From the NCBI GenBank assembly GCA_010094045.1, contig ML986605.1:262781-326780 (forward strand): a stretch of DNA of 64,000 nt, written 5' to 3'. A program made the translations under genes and the position numbers. A model generated the notes under the pieces. That model made no database searches and was not told where the DNA came from. It worked only from the letters and a program-made list of their open reading frames with translations. The stretch is from Lojkania enalia (taxonomy: Eukaryota > Ascomycota > Dothideomycetes > Pleosporales). Numbering within the stretch: position 1 is the first letter of the stretch; every line of letters starts with the position of its first letter. Below, in pieces: positions 1 through 11,052 of this stretch.

Positions 1-926
1 CCCAGCTTCGGCAAGATTTTCAAGTTGCAGTCACAGAAATTAGAGTGATCTCTGAGAGAGAATAGTTACCAGGGGCTTGGCCAATTCTATCAGATACCGC
101 TCATCATAGAGAGATATTTTTCGCGAAACAAGTGGTCCTACATATCCTCAATTTCTCGTCTATCGAATCTCGCCAAGCATCCATATGAAAGGAACATTTG
201 CAAAATTCTCATAGATATTTGATGGTATTTTACCAACCAACTTTGTTGAATGGTTAAGGAAATAAGACGGCGTATAATGTGTCTCAGGAGAGCCTAGCTC
301 CGGGAAGTCCACTCTCATGAAGTTCATGGCAACACATGAGAAAACTACGCGGTGCCTGGAAGATTAAGCTGGCGAAAAGAAGCTTATCACTACAAATTAC
401 TTTTTTTTTTTTTTTTGAAACGCCTCGACATACCGTTCTCAAAAATCCCAGCGAGGATTGCTACGAACAATACGTTATCAAATACTTCGTCACCGCCTAG
501 AACTTATTCAGTTTACGTATCAAGATCAATGGATTGCGATGACCTTGAGCGATAGGATCTTAAAAAAGTTATACAAAGCTGGACTTTCTCCGTCGTCTTA
601 GGTATTGAGCTACTTGCGAACTCACCGCCATTCTTCTTCATAATAGACAAAAGCTCCTTTTCATAGTATTATCACAATAATCGAAGTCGTGGCATGCTTG
701 GCTTTGGTTTATTTCATCTCATTGAGGTTCTGTCGTTGGCAAGGAAGCTGAAATAGCATATTCACCATCATCATCAAAACCATATGCATTACTTGGGGAA
801 TTTAACGATTCTTGTCTATAACCAGAGGCCGAAATTTAATAGATGTTATAACTTTAAATTGCATAAGACCGAAAATGCTCTAGAAACAGGAATCATTTGA
901 CACAATAACCACATCGCGGAGACATT
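1..926. other. gene-free AT-rich flank
   Basis: No reading frame here resembles a protein family. The stretch is AT-rich and includes a run of 16 T at 401-416. It lies downstream of the minus-strand rhodopsin-domain gene, so it may hold that gene's 3' end, but I see no clear polyadenylation signal to place it. Confidence 0.5.
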
Positions 927-2154
927 TCAACGCTCCATCCAACTCGGATGTGTCATAGTTGGCTTTTGTATAACGGAATCCTCATCATTCAACGTTCTTT
1001 CCTCCATATGTACCTCAGTCGTACGCCATATCTCTCCATTCTTCGCGTCTCCCTCATCAACAAGGATATTCTCCTCACTCTGAGTATCTCCTTTGCGCAT
1101 GCTCTTCATCTGGTACCCAGCTTCACTTCTCCTAGCTGAATTGAATCTTTTCGCCGAACTCCCATGCATCTGCCCGTACCCTGCACCATAAGTGGCTGGC
1201 TTTGTTGTCATGAGACCGAAATACTGCAGGAACTTTTGAAACGGTGATCTTAAACAGGGAATGCAAGCAGCAATAAATCCAACCTGCTGTTCGAGGCCAG
1301 TCCACATGCCAATCTGTACGCCCTCTTTTCTTCCATCATTTGTCCTTCCAAATGTCGCCGCCGCAATAGCTTTATTAATCGAGCAAACAGAAGCCAGGAC
1401 ACCAAGTCCTAACAGCACACCTATAACGATGCGCTCTCTTAGTGGTCTTTGCACTTTCCTCAGAAATGTTATTGGCATGAGCGCAAATACGACATCCGTC
1501 GCAATGTTGAAGGAGCAGACAGTAATAAGGTTCGCCCTTATAGCGTCGTTGCTCCAGCATCTTGCTTTGACGAGGCGAAGAACATCCCAATTCGCTTTAT
1601 AAGGAACGCATTTTAGTGCATTAGAGACGGTATTGTAAATGGCAACAGCGATAAGGATGATAACCATGGCCCAGAGAAATCGCCTCCAGTTCTTGCCCTG
1701 CTCGACGCGGAGAAGCATTGCTGCGATTGACAGCTTGATGAAAGCCATGGACCATGCCCAAACAGGCTCGACAATGGTAGCAAGACGTAGGCCCCTTTCG
1801 GCGTCTGCAAGCGTCATGCTTTCAGGAGGCCGCCCCATGACATATGGGATAGCATTAAGGAGAAGTACGGTGCTTGTGAGAGTGAGGCACTGATTTAAGT
1901 CAGCAGTGTGGAATACATTCCATAGCACTCGAACTAACGTAGGCAACGGAGATGAGATAGTCATCCCATCCCAACCGGAAAATTGGAAATGTTCTCGTGT
2001 ACAATCGCGCGAGGAAGAGTCCCAATACAACAACATTCAGACTTATTGAGACACCAGCAAATGCACGAGCAACGAGCTGTGCACCTTCCGACGCTGGCGC
2101 TGGAACCAATGCTGGGTCGGGTTTCCGACTATCCGAAAATTCGTCGTAATTCAT
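927..2154 (-). CDS. rhodopsin-domain integral membrane protein (PTH11-like class)
   Basis: This is a multi-pass plasma-membrane protein of the large fungal rhodopsin-domain (PTH11-like) family. Some members are receptor-like, but the ligand and role are unknown here. I read two exons, 2154-1939 and 1889-927, joined across a 49-bp intron (1890-1938) with a GTTAGT donor, a GCTGAC branch site and a TCAG acceptor. Splicing restores one frame of 392 codons before the stop. The exon 1 end carries the family signature GWDDYLIS after the first membrane segment. Exon 2 holds several hydrophobic helices, the motif MWTGLEQQVGFIAACIPCLR near the last helix, and a charged cytoplasmic tail rich in E, D and R. 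The length fits the family. It stands alone next to repeat-rich DNA. Family assignment is firm; function is not. Confidence 0.88.
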
Positions 2155-4972
2155 TCTAATCTGTCCGCAATTCAGAATCGACCAGAATCAAAAAAGATCT
2201 GAAGAAGTAAAGATCAGCTCGTTTCTAGCAATAAACGGTCTAAGGCTTTTCTGGTTTGAAGCTCTCGTGGGACGGGCCGTCTTACATAGGCTCACTTACT
2301 AAGGGCTTTAGCTGAGGCGATCAATCTAACGCTGCCGCATCCCCTACGTTCCGGGAAATGGGCAAGGAGCCGTATAGGATCCAACACATGCTCAATGCAC
2401 CGTATCCTTTGGTCATGATGCTTGGCTCAAACACGGATGTGGAATGTCGCTAAACTTTGTGAATCCTACGAACTTTAAAATCGAAGGTTTGCAGCAGCTT
2501 CGGGCGGAGATTAAAAATCATCCGACTCATACTTATTTGAAGGCTGCAAGTGAAGTGGTGTTCGGGACTGTAATAGGACTTGTGTTTCGCGGTACTGGCT
2601 ACAGATGTGACCGGGGATGTGGAAATTGGGAAATCGAGGAACCACTTAAGAATCCATAATCCAGGCGCGTGGGAGAATAGCTCCGATCACCATGTTCCAT
2701 GACTCTTAGTGTCCTTAGAGATCTCCTCAGGTTTCTCAGATTCCCCAAAGTCCACATATCAACCAGCACCAGAGAGATCCCTTATATCGATCCATGCGTA
2801 AATCTCAGAGCAGTTTATGCTCATATCTCGTACGAAAGCTAAGGCCGTTACTAAGCCTATATCAAGCCGTAGGAATTAGTTCATATTCATCCCGGATACG
2901 AAGTGTCAGATATGGGCAGGGTATCGATTGGTTCGTTTAGAAGAAAATAACAAGGCTTCCCGGCTGCGCGGGATGCTATTAACGGGGATGGGGATATGCT
3001 TCCGCCATTTAAGGTTTCACACTCGGCAAGCCACAGGTAAGACTCTACAGCTGAGATCTAATATATAATCAGTACTTGTGCATTGGTTATGTCACTGGTT
3101 AAAACACTTATGTATTACCTACGAAAGTCGACAACGTGCTGTATTCATCCACTCGTAAAGTGATTCCAGCTGTAATTGCCAAATAAAATGGTTGCTGCGC
3201 TGTCCAGTCAATTTTTTAAAAGGAAATAGAACGTACAGAATGGATCTAGTCTTATGCGCCAACTAAGCCGTGATAAATGATGATGTGTCAGAGTCCACTT
3301 GTGCTGGGCAGAAAAAAAATGTCGCGTCGGTTGTGGAAGGAAGGCTGAATCCTTCTGTTGGAGGCAACGGCAAGAGCCGTTATGGCGTCTTACATGCCGC
3401 GACAGTCTCCTCTAGGCAACTAGAGAAATCCAAAGAGCTGCCGCTTCCAAAAATCCTGCGAGCAGACCTACAACCATAAGCTAAGTAAAATAGTTGTACT
3501 ACGCAGTCAGACGTATTATGTAAAAGTAGGGGAAGCTGAGACATGTTGCAGGTAGATAGGATTCATCCGAGAACAAGGCAGACACTAGGGTACCCTTGAA
3601 TATTCGCGAGCTCGACTTCATAGGGATCCTGAGCTTGAAATTGTAATGATGATTAAGTTAGTCACTTGTTGCAGGAGACAACCTTCACTAATCGTGATTA
3701 GACTTTGATTCATTACATGCCTTAAATTTACCTTAATTCAGAGTAGTAGGTACATAGAAAATATCACGAATTTATAGCTGAGGAGCTGTCGTATAGAGTT
3801 GCGTAACAAGATATTGACCATATCATCGGGGCTCCAGAATATTCTCCGCGTAAGCGGAATATTGAAAGCTTCCAAAAATTTATCCGTCCTTGCTTACGAA
3901 GGAAATAGGTGGCAAGGATAATCCTTCTCCTTCGTTGCGGACGGATCTCGTATCTCATGTTAGAAAATCCATATCGAATATCAATTGTCGTAAAACCGCA
4001 ATCAACTACTTAGGATGCATTAGGAAGTCGGAGAATATGGAAGGTAACAAAGTTGATTGAGAATTGCTTGTTCCCAGATAGATGAGTCCTTCGCGATGCT
4101 CTCAGTGCCAGCTTTCTAAGTAGATAATGTTTTTCCTAAACCGCGAGCAACTATAATGAGTGTACGGGCTGTTAATATATCCTTAGTAAGGAACGAGAAG
4201 TGGTAGGTTGTCAGTTTTGTGGGGTGCTTTGGATTCTTTCTAGTGGACCGTTCCTTCATGGGCCGCCAACATATACAGAATAGCATGATACCGTTTGTAT
4301 CTTTCTTTGGAATACTAATAATGCGCCCTAACATTGGTAATGAAGGGTCATCAACGGCTAACCAAGCCAGCTGAGGAATTATTCTTGAAAGTGTATACCG
4401 TTACTAAATTTTAGGGGCAGCTGAACGAGCCCTCGACTTTTCTTTGGACTTTTTCTCTGATTTCTCCCGTTATTTTACGCCAAGAGATGGCTGCTGAAGT
4501 GCTTGCCGCACTGGTTGGGATAAGCAATTTTGAATGACCTATCCTCGATAAGATCTGTATGTGGCTTATGTGGGATTTCGTCGTGGGGATATACCTTGCT
4601 AACGTATTATCCTATCCCTCAAAATGAGTCGCTAGTCGCGGTATTAATCTTTGGGAGAAACGGGCAAGTATGACGAGGCTTTCCTACGAATGGCCGGATA
4701 ATGATAGGCGAATCCCGGGGTTGGTGTGGAACAATTCCATCTTGGCCGCCGTTTCCCGAGGCCTTCTAGCCTAGTGTTTCTAGTGTTGTTGTCAGAGGGA
4801 ATAATAGGTTGGCTGAAAGATTGCCGGTGCGAACGCTAGTGTGATGATCTGGGGTAACGGTAGATAAGATGATGAGGTTATTATCATGATGGTTGACAAT
4901 TTCTGAAGAGTTTCAGTGGAATGCTGAAGAGTTCAATCATTATTTGGCTAGCTAGGGACTAGGAACTCCACC

Positions 4973-5039
4973 AGCTTCACCGGTAAATACAGGTTCTAGA
5001 AGTACTTTAGAATAACCAACATGTCTATTATAAGGCTCT
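4973..5039. repeat. dispersed 67-bp repeat, copy 1
   Basis: About three quarters of positions match copy 3 (10676-10742), and most differences are transitions. It shares the core TCTAGAAGTACTTTAGAATA with its relatives. Read on the minus strand it stays open and encodes a peptide containing YSKVLLEPVF, close to the copy 3 reading YSEVLLEPIF. The repeat may therefore be a piece of a former coding sequence, perhaps a transposon. The true element borders are not known. Confidence 0.7.
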
Positions 5040-5164
5040 GGTCACTTCTATAATGTACTTGTGGTGAGAGGCGAATCTTGTCTCCGGGAGGGAGATGAGG
5101 AACTGAACTGATTGGTTGAGGATGGCCAGCGGGCCATATTTATGTACATGAAAGGGGGTATATT

Positions 5165-5199
5165 AGCTGATATCCAGCGTGATATCGAGCGTGATATCG
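5165..5199. repeat. short 12-bp tandem repeat
   Basis: Three consecutive units of about 12 bp based on AGCGTGATATCG; the first is slightly diverged. It lies 130 bp from dispersed repeat copy 1, and both may derive from one decayed element. Confidence 0.6.
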
Positions 5200-5800
5200 T
5201 ACGACGGTATCCGATACAGCTCGGCAGACTTGCCAAAATCCCCATGACAGTATTTTAAAGCGATAGACTACTACTACTATTTACCTGTATTCGTTCTCGA
5301 TTTGCCTTACCAGTTATTATAGGGAGCTGACGGACTACTCTAGTCCAGCTATACTACACGGGACACATTCTGCACAAACAAGACACTTTCTGGCACTAGA
5401 TATTGTTAATGTAATACTATCTAAGAATGAGACAACATATATATCTATTAGGTTTATGCTTTCACAAAAGGCATTGATACCGATGTCCAATGATCAGCGG
5501 AGCGGAGCGATAAACTGACGATAGCGTCAGCAGAATCATATGGATAGGCTTTTTCTGCAGACATAGTCAATCTTATTGTCATAGTAATAGATATTCTTTA
5601 CGGAATAGACAAAGAATTATTTATGTCCTCCGCATCGGCGTTTTGAGGAATGTTTGACTCTGATAAGCTCTTTTAGAGCCTGCTATATGCACAAGAAGGT
5701 AGCGACAAGAAACACGGTAAATTGATTAAGGTATGAGGGGATCTTACAGGGCATTTGGGATAGCCGAATTGGTAAGAAGGCCCCTTATAAGTACTCGACT

Positions 5801-5867
5801 AGCTTCAACGGCGAGAACAGGCGCTAGAAATACTTTAGAGTGGCTAGCATGTCTAGAATAGGACCCT
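5801..5867. repeat. dispersed 67-bp repeat, copy 2
   Basis: Same orientation and length as copies 1 and 3, and the most diverged of the three. On the minus strand it also reads open, with a peptide containing HSKVFLAPVL that matches the other two copies. After the repeat, copies 1 and 2 also share a CTTCTATAAT segment, so the original repeat unit was longer than 67 bp. Confidence 0.65.
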
Positions 5868-7723
5868 AAATCCTTCTATAATAGATTCAAGAGTGACAAA
5901 CTACATATTAAGACTTCCGACCTATCGATTCACGTACCCTGCCATGGATAAATCGAACATCCCAACTCTTATTATAGGTTTTTGTAGCCCGTCTGAGCTG
6001 CTGCCTACTTAGAAAGCTAGTACTGATAGCATTACAAGGTTTTGCTTATCTAGGTAATCAAAGTAATTTGAGTTACAAAGATTTGGTATGAGAGGAGGAA
6101 AGATATATTCATTCTCTCTCAATGTTCTAGACAAAGTCTAATTCTAGTATGCTTCTATAGAGCTTGAAGCACCGATTTGAAGGTACTGATGACCATCACA
6201 ATGAATTGGTAGGACATGCATGAGTTATCTTGCAGGGTCTCAAGGATTACTATGTTGATCCAAGGGTCCATTGCAGCAGAAGCGCCGAGATATGCTGGAA
6301 GAGTGATGTCTTGAAATGTCATGAAAGGCGCTGATGGTGGTCGGTCTCGTGAAAGGTGGAGGGAATGATGAATGTATCGAGTAGTCCTTAGGTGAATGGG
6401 ATGATGGATGTGTCGACCAGGTCTTCCTCTAATATCTCTAGTCCTATCCCAATTTTACTCACTATTGTGGCATTCTATCTCCGTATTTATCGCAACGTGT
6501 CTAGTATTGCTAAGGCTGGCAGAGAAAGTGATGAAACAGCGGCGCCATCGATCGAAAGCGTTCGCCCTACGAAGCGTGCGGCCTTAGAATTTAAATAGTA
6601 CTAAGAATTGGGATGTATTCCGATAATTTCCTTGTTCCAACCGCGCAGCTTTATTTTCCTGCATCAATTGCATGTTCCACTCTCTGCAAGATAGCACGAT
6701 AGAGGTATTTTAGTAGCGGGTGGATATTATAGGAGGCCACAGGCTGACCTTCTTACCCTTGAATTAGGGGATACCTAGCGTATTGAGTGATTATGAAAGA
6801 CTTGAAGGCAGGGAGCTTGATCGGCGTATTGTTAACTGATTGTTGAGCTGTGGGAAACAGAGTAGAGGAAGCATGTATTTCATTGCTTGCTTGGTGGAGC
6901 GCGCTCTCAAAAGGACTATCTAAATAGAGCTAGTCCTAATCGGGACTAGTCTGCAAACGCCGATGTTTGTGAGGTCTATCACCTTGATATCCACCCTCCA
7001 ACACTGATCCCGAAGGGCTCGGCGACAATAAATTCAACTACCTTGTTGCTGCATAATCTGGAGCCGTTCTGCGGGCATAGATTCGGTTTATATGACGGTG
7101 AAAGGATCAGAAAGACCAGAAAATGACGATGTTTAGAAGATGTTGAAGAGACGGCGCTCAATGCATGACTTCCTGATGAGGTTGAAGAAGTATGTTATCT
7201 CAACCCTTCGGAATTCCGAGGGCTTCCGCGGTGGAGCTTTAAGTCCATCCCAACTAGGGTCGTCTCATAATAATTGTTGAAGCCATTGCCATTCGCGCTA
7301 CGGGTCCACTGTCACACTAGGACTATATCGGGGTAAATTTTTCAACCCGGCAGGGTCTCCCCCAGTTAATCGCAAAATATTCGTAAATATGAATATATAT
7401 AAATTGATTAAAGACTGAGTTGTTGATTAGCGAATTTAGACCGCGCCGGGTAGTGTCAGGATGAAAAAGACGACGATTCTTTGGGAGGTATATTAGTTGC
7501 TAGTACGCTGTAAAGCATAGTGCTATATGAGAATAATAGCTCCGCTTGTAAAAGGAGTAACTGATCAGAGGCTTTCGGTTTAAATAATACTGTGTCGCAT
7601 CTGACTCCCAGCCGAGCCACAAGATTAGAGCCTCTAACCCACGCTGCATCCAAGCTGTCCCGAGCCGAACCTCGGGATTTTATAGATATAAATAATGTTA
7701 AGCTGCAAAACTTCCATATTTCA

Positions 7724-7806
7724 GACAAGATGGCCGAGTTGGTCTAAGGCGCTAGCTTCAGGTGCTAGTATCGAAAGATGCGTGGGTTCGAATCCCACTC
7801 TTGTCA
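7724..7806 (+). tRNA. tRNA-Leu (anticodon CAG)
   Basis: An 83-nt class II tRNA. Acceptor stem GACAAGA pairs with TCTTGTC (7799-7805), followed by discriminator A. D-stem GCC/GGC, anticodon stem CTAGC/GCTAG with loop TTCAGGT giving anticodon CAG, a long variable arm (TATCGAAAGATGC) and T-arm GTGGG/CCCAC around TTCGAAT. The long variable arm fits leucine. Internal A-box (TGGCCGAGTTGG) and B-box (GGTTCGAATCC) promoters are intact, and there is no intron. A T6 run at about 7849-7854 could end pol III transcription. It decodes CUG leucine codons. Confidence 0.96.
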
Positions 7807-8409
7807 ACATCTACTTCATTTCCACTAGTTATGAATGATCAACGTTCATTTTTTGGCATTTTTTGGAAACTCGAAGCGAGCGCGTGGCGACGTGTGCACG
7901 CTAAGATCTTGATGTACGGGGTGGCCTTAAGCGAAGAGATTCAGGGTTCGAGGAATGCGGGTAGGCATGGCTTTAAGCATCATTGATTCGCGCCATAACC
8001 ACCGGCCACCTTTGCAGCTACATCTGAAAAGCTGCTACCCCTTAGTTGAGATGCTATAGCAAGAGTACGATGTTGCTTTTGCTCCATGCAGTACAATGCA
8101 ACCACCGGATTGAAAAACTGCTTGAGTCTCTTCATGCGCAGGCACGCGGGCGGGATTGAAGCGAGCTTGGCCGGAGCTTCGAACTTCAATCCCCTCCGAG
8201 AAGCTGAGGTCTGTCATCCTCGTCGCCCTCGCATTAAGTTCTGCGTTGTTTTTGCATTTTGCTGCTTTGCATTCTTCTCATGATCTCCACGTAGCGTTGT
8301 ATACCCGCCGCTCTCTGGCAGGGCGGCAAACGCGCCCCGTATCTTGTTCGGCGCTGTCTCAAGCCCATCGCGATATCCAGACCAATTGGACTCGTAAATT
8401 TCTACGAAG
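7807..8409. other. intergenic region upstream of the GH76 gene
   Basis: No gene is supported. Short overlapping frames here lack any family signal. The segment should hold the pol III terminator of the tRNA at its left end and the promoter and 5' leader of the GH76 gene at its right end. Confidence 0.5.
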
Positions 8410-10407
8410 ATGTTTTCCAGAGTCGCCTGCTTGGGGCGACCGTCATGGGCCATTCTATGCTTACTATCTAGTTCTGCTGTCCTGGGCTCTGTGCTACAAA
8501 ACGGCGACGACAGACCCCTCGGTAAGAGCTTCGCCTACGTCTCACAGCGCTTCATCGTTGTATTGACACCCCTCCTAGCAGAAAAGGAACTAATATTCGG
8601 ACCCGAGAATCAAAATGTGCTCCAAATTATTCCCGTCGATCCCAAGCCACCATCATCGAACCCTGCTTATCCTAAACCCCTCGGTATGTCCCCTGCCGCG
8701 GTGACGAGCGCCCTCCAAGACCTACATTCCGCCCTCTCGGTAATGCAATCCACATACTTCTCTCTCTGGCTAGGAAAATGGACCACAGCCATCGACTGGA
8801 CAGCCGCCGTATTGGGCACCCACTTATCCTCCACGCTCTCCTCCCTCTCCCACTCCCTCTCCTACACTCTCCCGGGCACCTTCGACAAAACGGTAAAACT
8901 AGACGTCGAGGCGCAAATGGTGGAGAACGAAATAAACAAGTATTTTGCTCAAAGCATCGCATATTTCTTCGGTGAAGATGCTTTCGCAATAAGAATGGAA
9001 GCATACGATGACATGCTGTGGGTTGTCCTCGGGTGGTTGGAATCAATGAACTTTATCAATTCGCACAGCGAGCGGCATTACCCACTCACCGAGGGCATCA
9101 TAAGGGAAGAGTCAGAGTGGCACGGGAAGCAGTTTATACCAGCGTTTGCGCACAGAGCGCGAGTGTTTTACGAGTTAGCGGAACAAGGATGGGACTGGGA
9201 ACTTTGCAGTGGCGGGATGTTATGGAGCCCGCATACGTTACCGTATAAGAATGCGATTACGAATCAACTTTTCATTTCCGCGGCTGTCAGCATGTATCTT
9301 TATTTTCCGGGGGATGACAATTGCTCGCCCTTTATGAGTGACCAGGAATCTGGCGTGCGTGCAAATTTCAAGATGGGGAAGCAAGACATGGACGAATGTG
9401 ACGAGAGGATGAAGGGGAAGAGTACCTACGATCCAATCTATCTAGCAAGCGCAATCAATGGCTACAAATGGCTGAAAAATAGCGGCATGATGAACGAAAA
9501 AGGCCTCTACGTCGACGGATTCCACATCCACGACTATGGCAAAAACGGCACAATCGGTACCGGGAAATGCGACGAACGCAATGAAATGGTATACACCTAC
9601 AACCAAGGCGTCATTCTCTCCGGTCTCCGCGGACTCTGGGAAGCCACAGGAAACCTAACATACCTTGAAGACGGTCACGAACTCATCCGAAACGTGATTC
9701 GGGCTACAGGCTGGACCGATACCGATACCCCCACAATCTTCTTAACAGAGTCGCAGCACCAGCATGACACCACCAAACGCCCTTCGGTGTCAAACCATCA
9801 AGCCCACGATCAGACCTGGTCTGGCCTCGGTAGTTCAGGCATCCTAACCGAGCTCTGCGATCCCTACGGCACTTGCTCTCAAAACGGCCAGACCTTCAAA
9901 GGCATATTCTTTCACCACCTGACTAACTTCTGCACGCCCTTACCCACCTCTGCAACCACGCCCGGCAAGACATTCGCCGCGTCAAAAGACACCGCTACGT
10001 TACATCAAAGAAGCTGTAACGAGTATGCGCCCTGGGTAATTCATAATGCGCGATCTGCCCTGAGGACTCGAGACGAGAAGGGTAGGTTTGGTATGTGGTG
10101 GGGTACTGGACTAGCTTCGCATGGCCACGATTTCGAGTCTGATACACCTCCCGCCGGTCGGCTTCCAAACCGAAATGACCCCCTAAGACCGAGTCTTCCT
10201 GAAGACGCAACAGATCACCAAAACCCCGTCCCATCCTCAATTTCGCGCTGCGGCAGATTTCCATCAGACAGAGAGGGGCAAGAACAGCCGTGTACGACCG
10301 GGGATCTGAATGATAGAGGGAGAGGAAGGACGGTGGAGACGCAGGGTGGTGGTGTCGCCGTCGTTAGGGCCATGTGGGAGTTTCTTAGACACTTTAATAA
10401 GGGATGA
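8410..10407 (+). CDS. secreted GH76 family alpha-1,6-mannanase-like protein
   Basis: A glycoside hydrolase family 76 protein (endo-alpha-1,6-mannosidase/transglycosidase class), a family linked in fungi to cell-wall mannan handling and cross-linking of GPI mannoproteins (DFG5/DCW1). It is a single exon of 665 aa. Residues 1-27 form a plausible signal peptide. Family features are the DWTAAVLGTH segment, the catalytic Asp pair in YDDMLWVVLG (D200-D201), the YNQGVILSGLRGLWEATG motif, and the C-terminal RGRGRTVETQGGGVAVVRA block. No GPI-anchor tail is visible, so it may be freely secreted rather than anchored like DFG5. A Ser/Pro-rich stretch precedes the catalytic domain. Class is firm; substrate is inferred from the family. 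Confidence 0.92.
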   Translation: MFSRVACLGRPSWAILCLLSSSAVLGSVLQNGDDRPLGKSFAYVSQRFIVVLTPLLAEKELIFGPENQNVLQIIPVDPKPPSSNPAYPKPLGMSPAAVTSALQDLHSALSVMQSTYFSLWLGKWTTAIDWTAAVLGTHLSSTLSSLSHSLSYTLPGTFDKTVKLDVEAQMVENEINKYFAQSIAYFFGEDAFAIRMEAYDDMLWVVLGWLESMNFINSHSERHYPLTEGIIREESEWHGKQFIPAFAHRARVFYELAEQGWDWELCSGGMLWSPHTLPYKNAITNQLFISAAVSMYLYFPGDDNCSPFMSDQESGVRANFKMGKQDMDECDERMKGKSTYDPIYLASAINGYKWLKNSGMMNEKGLYVDGFHIHDYGKNGTIGTGKCDERNEMVYTYNQGVILSGLRGLWEATGNLTYLEDGHELIRNVIRATGWTDTDTPTIFLTESQHQHDTTKRPSVSNHQAHDQTWSGLGSSGILTELCDPYGTCSQNGQTFKGIFFHHLTNFCTPLPTSATTPGKTFAASKDTATLHQRSCNEYAPWVIHNARSALRTRDEKGRFGMWWGTGLASHGHDFESDTPPAGRLPNRNDPLRPSLPEDATDHQNPVPSSISRCGRFPSDREGQEQPCTTGDLNDRGRGRTVETQGGGVAVVRAMWEFLRHFNKG

Positions 10408-10582
10408 ATGAGGATATTACGACTATTTGGCATTTTATTGTTTTAGGGACATTCTTGGCTTCTGTATACTGAGCGAATATTGCGAAGATGGCTCGTACAT
10501 GTTTATTGCATAGATATGAAAGGCCATTATGCCTTGTTGAATATGATGTTTTCTAGGCGCAAATAACATATACGGAGTAAAA

Positions 10583-10607
10583 TTTTTTTTTTTTAAAAAA
10601 AAAAAAA
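10583..10607. repeat. T12A13 palindromic homopolymer tract
   Basis: Twelve T directly followed by thirteen A, a perfect self-complementary tract about 70 bp from dispersed repeat copy 3. It could be a transcription-termination region shared by the two converging genes, a poly(A) scar of a retroposed element, or both. Confidence 0.7.
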
Positions 10608-10675
10608 GTGAAAGTTTTCGTAGAATGCAGCAGAGGCCAACCACCCTCTATTAGTTACGGCCTAGGTGCTCTACC

Positions 10676-10742
10676 GGCTTTAGCAGCGAATATAGGCTCT
10701 AGAAGTACTTCAGAATAATCGACGTGTCTAGGATAGGGCTCT
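10676..10742. repeat. dispersed 67-bp repeat, copy 3
   Basis: Same orientation as copies 1 and 2, and differs from copy 1 at about 15 positions, mostly transitions. The minus-strand reading YSEVLLEPIFAAKAG aligns with the same reading of copy 1. It sits in the gap between two converging genes, a typical spot for an inserted element to survive. Confidence 0.7.
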
Positions 10743-11052
10743 AACTAGTAACTCTTGAAAAAATGCATGAGCATTCGCCTAAGTATCGGAAACATTTCAT
10801 AGCCATATTTAGATCTGTATTTTTCCATGCATGCTTCTTCACTACGCTACCACACGAGTATATTCTCTTCGAAGTATATTCATCGTATTTATAACATAAA
10901 CTTTGATACACGAATTTCCTCATACCCTCACATTGGAATTCTAGACTAATGCCCTCCGCCTCCTATCCATTGTCATACTATCCGCATATGCTAAACAGCC
11001 TAGTCTCTTAAGTCATCGACATTATAAGTGCCCTGTCTATACCTTTGCCGCC

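Larger units (their letters stand above)
2155..7723. other. 5.6-kb gene-poor AT-rich block with decayed repeats
   Basis: No supportable gene. Reading frames are short and unlike known families. The block contains two copies of a 67-bp dispersed repeat (4973-5039 and 5801-5867), a 12-bp tandem repeat (5165-5199) and small hairpins such as the 7-bp stem at 6930-6949. Frequent stops and mostly transition differences between repeat copies suggest old transposon remains eroded by RIP-like mutation. That is inference; no intact transposon protein is visible. Confidence 0.6.
10408..11052. other. convergent intergenic region with T12A13 tract and repeat copy 3
   Basis: This lies between the 3' ends of the GH76 gene and the importin gene. 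It contains a palindromic T12A13 tract at 10583-10607 and the third copy of the dispersed repeat. Nothing protein-coding is supported. Confidence 0.6.

Noticed and set aside
6930..6949. CTAGTCC/GGACTAG hairpin
   Set aside because: A 7-bp stem in AT-rich repeat remains; could be chance, with no gene beside it to terminate or regulate.
8672..9046. 124-aa minus-strand open frame
   Set aside because: Lies inside the GH76 coding exon on the opposite strand and has no family signal; a shadow frame.
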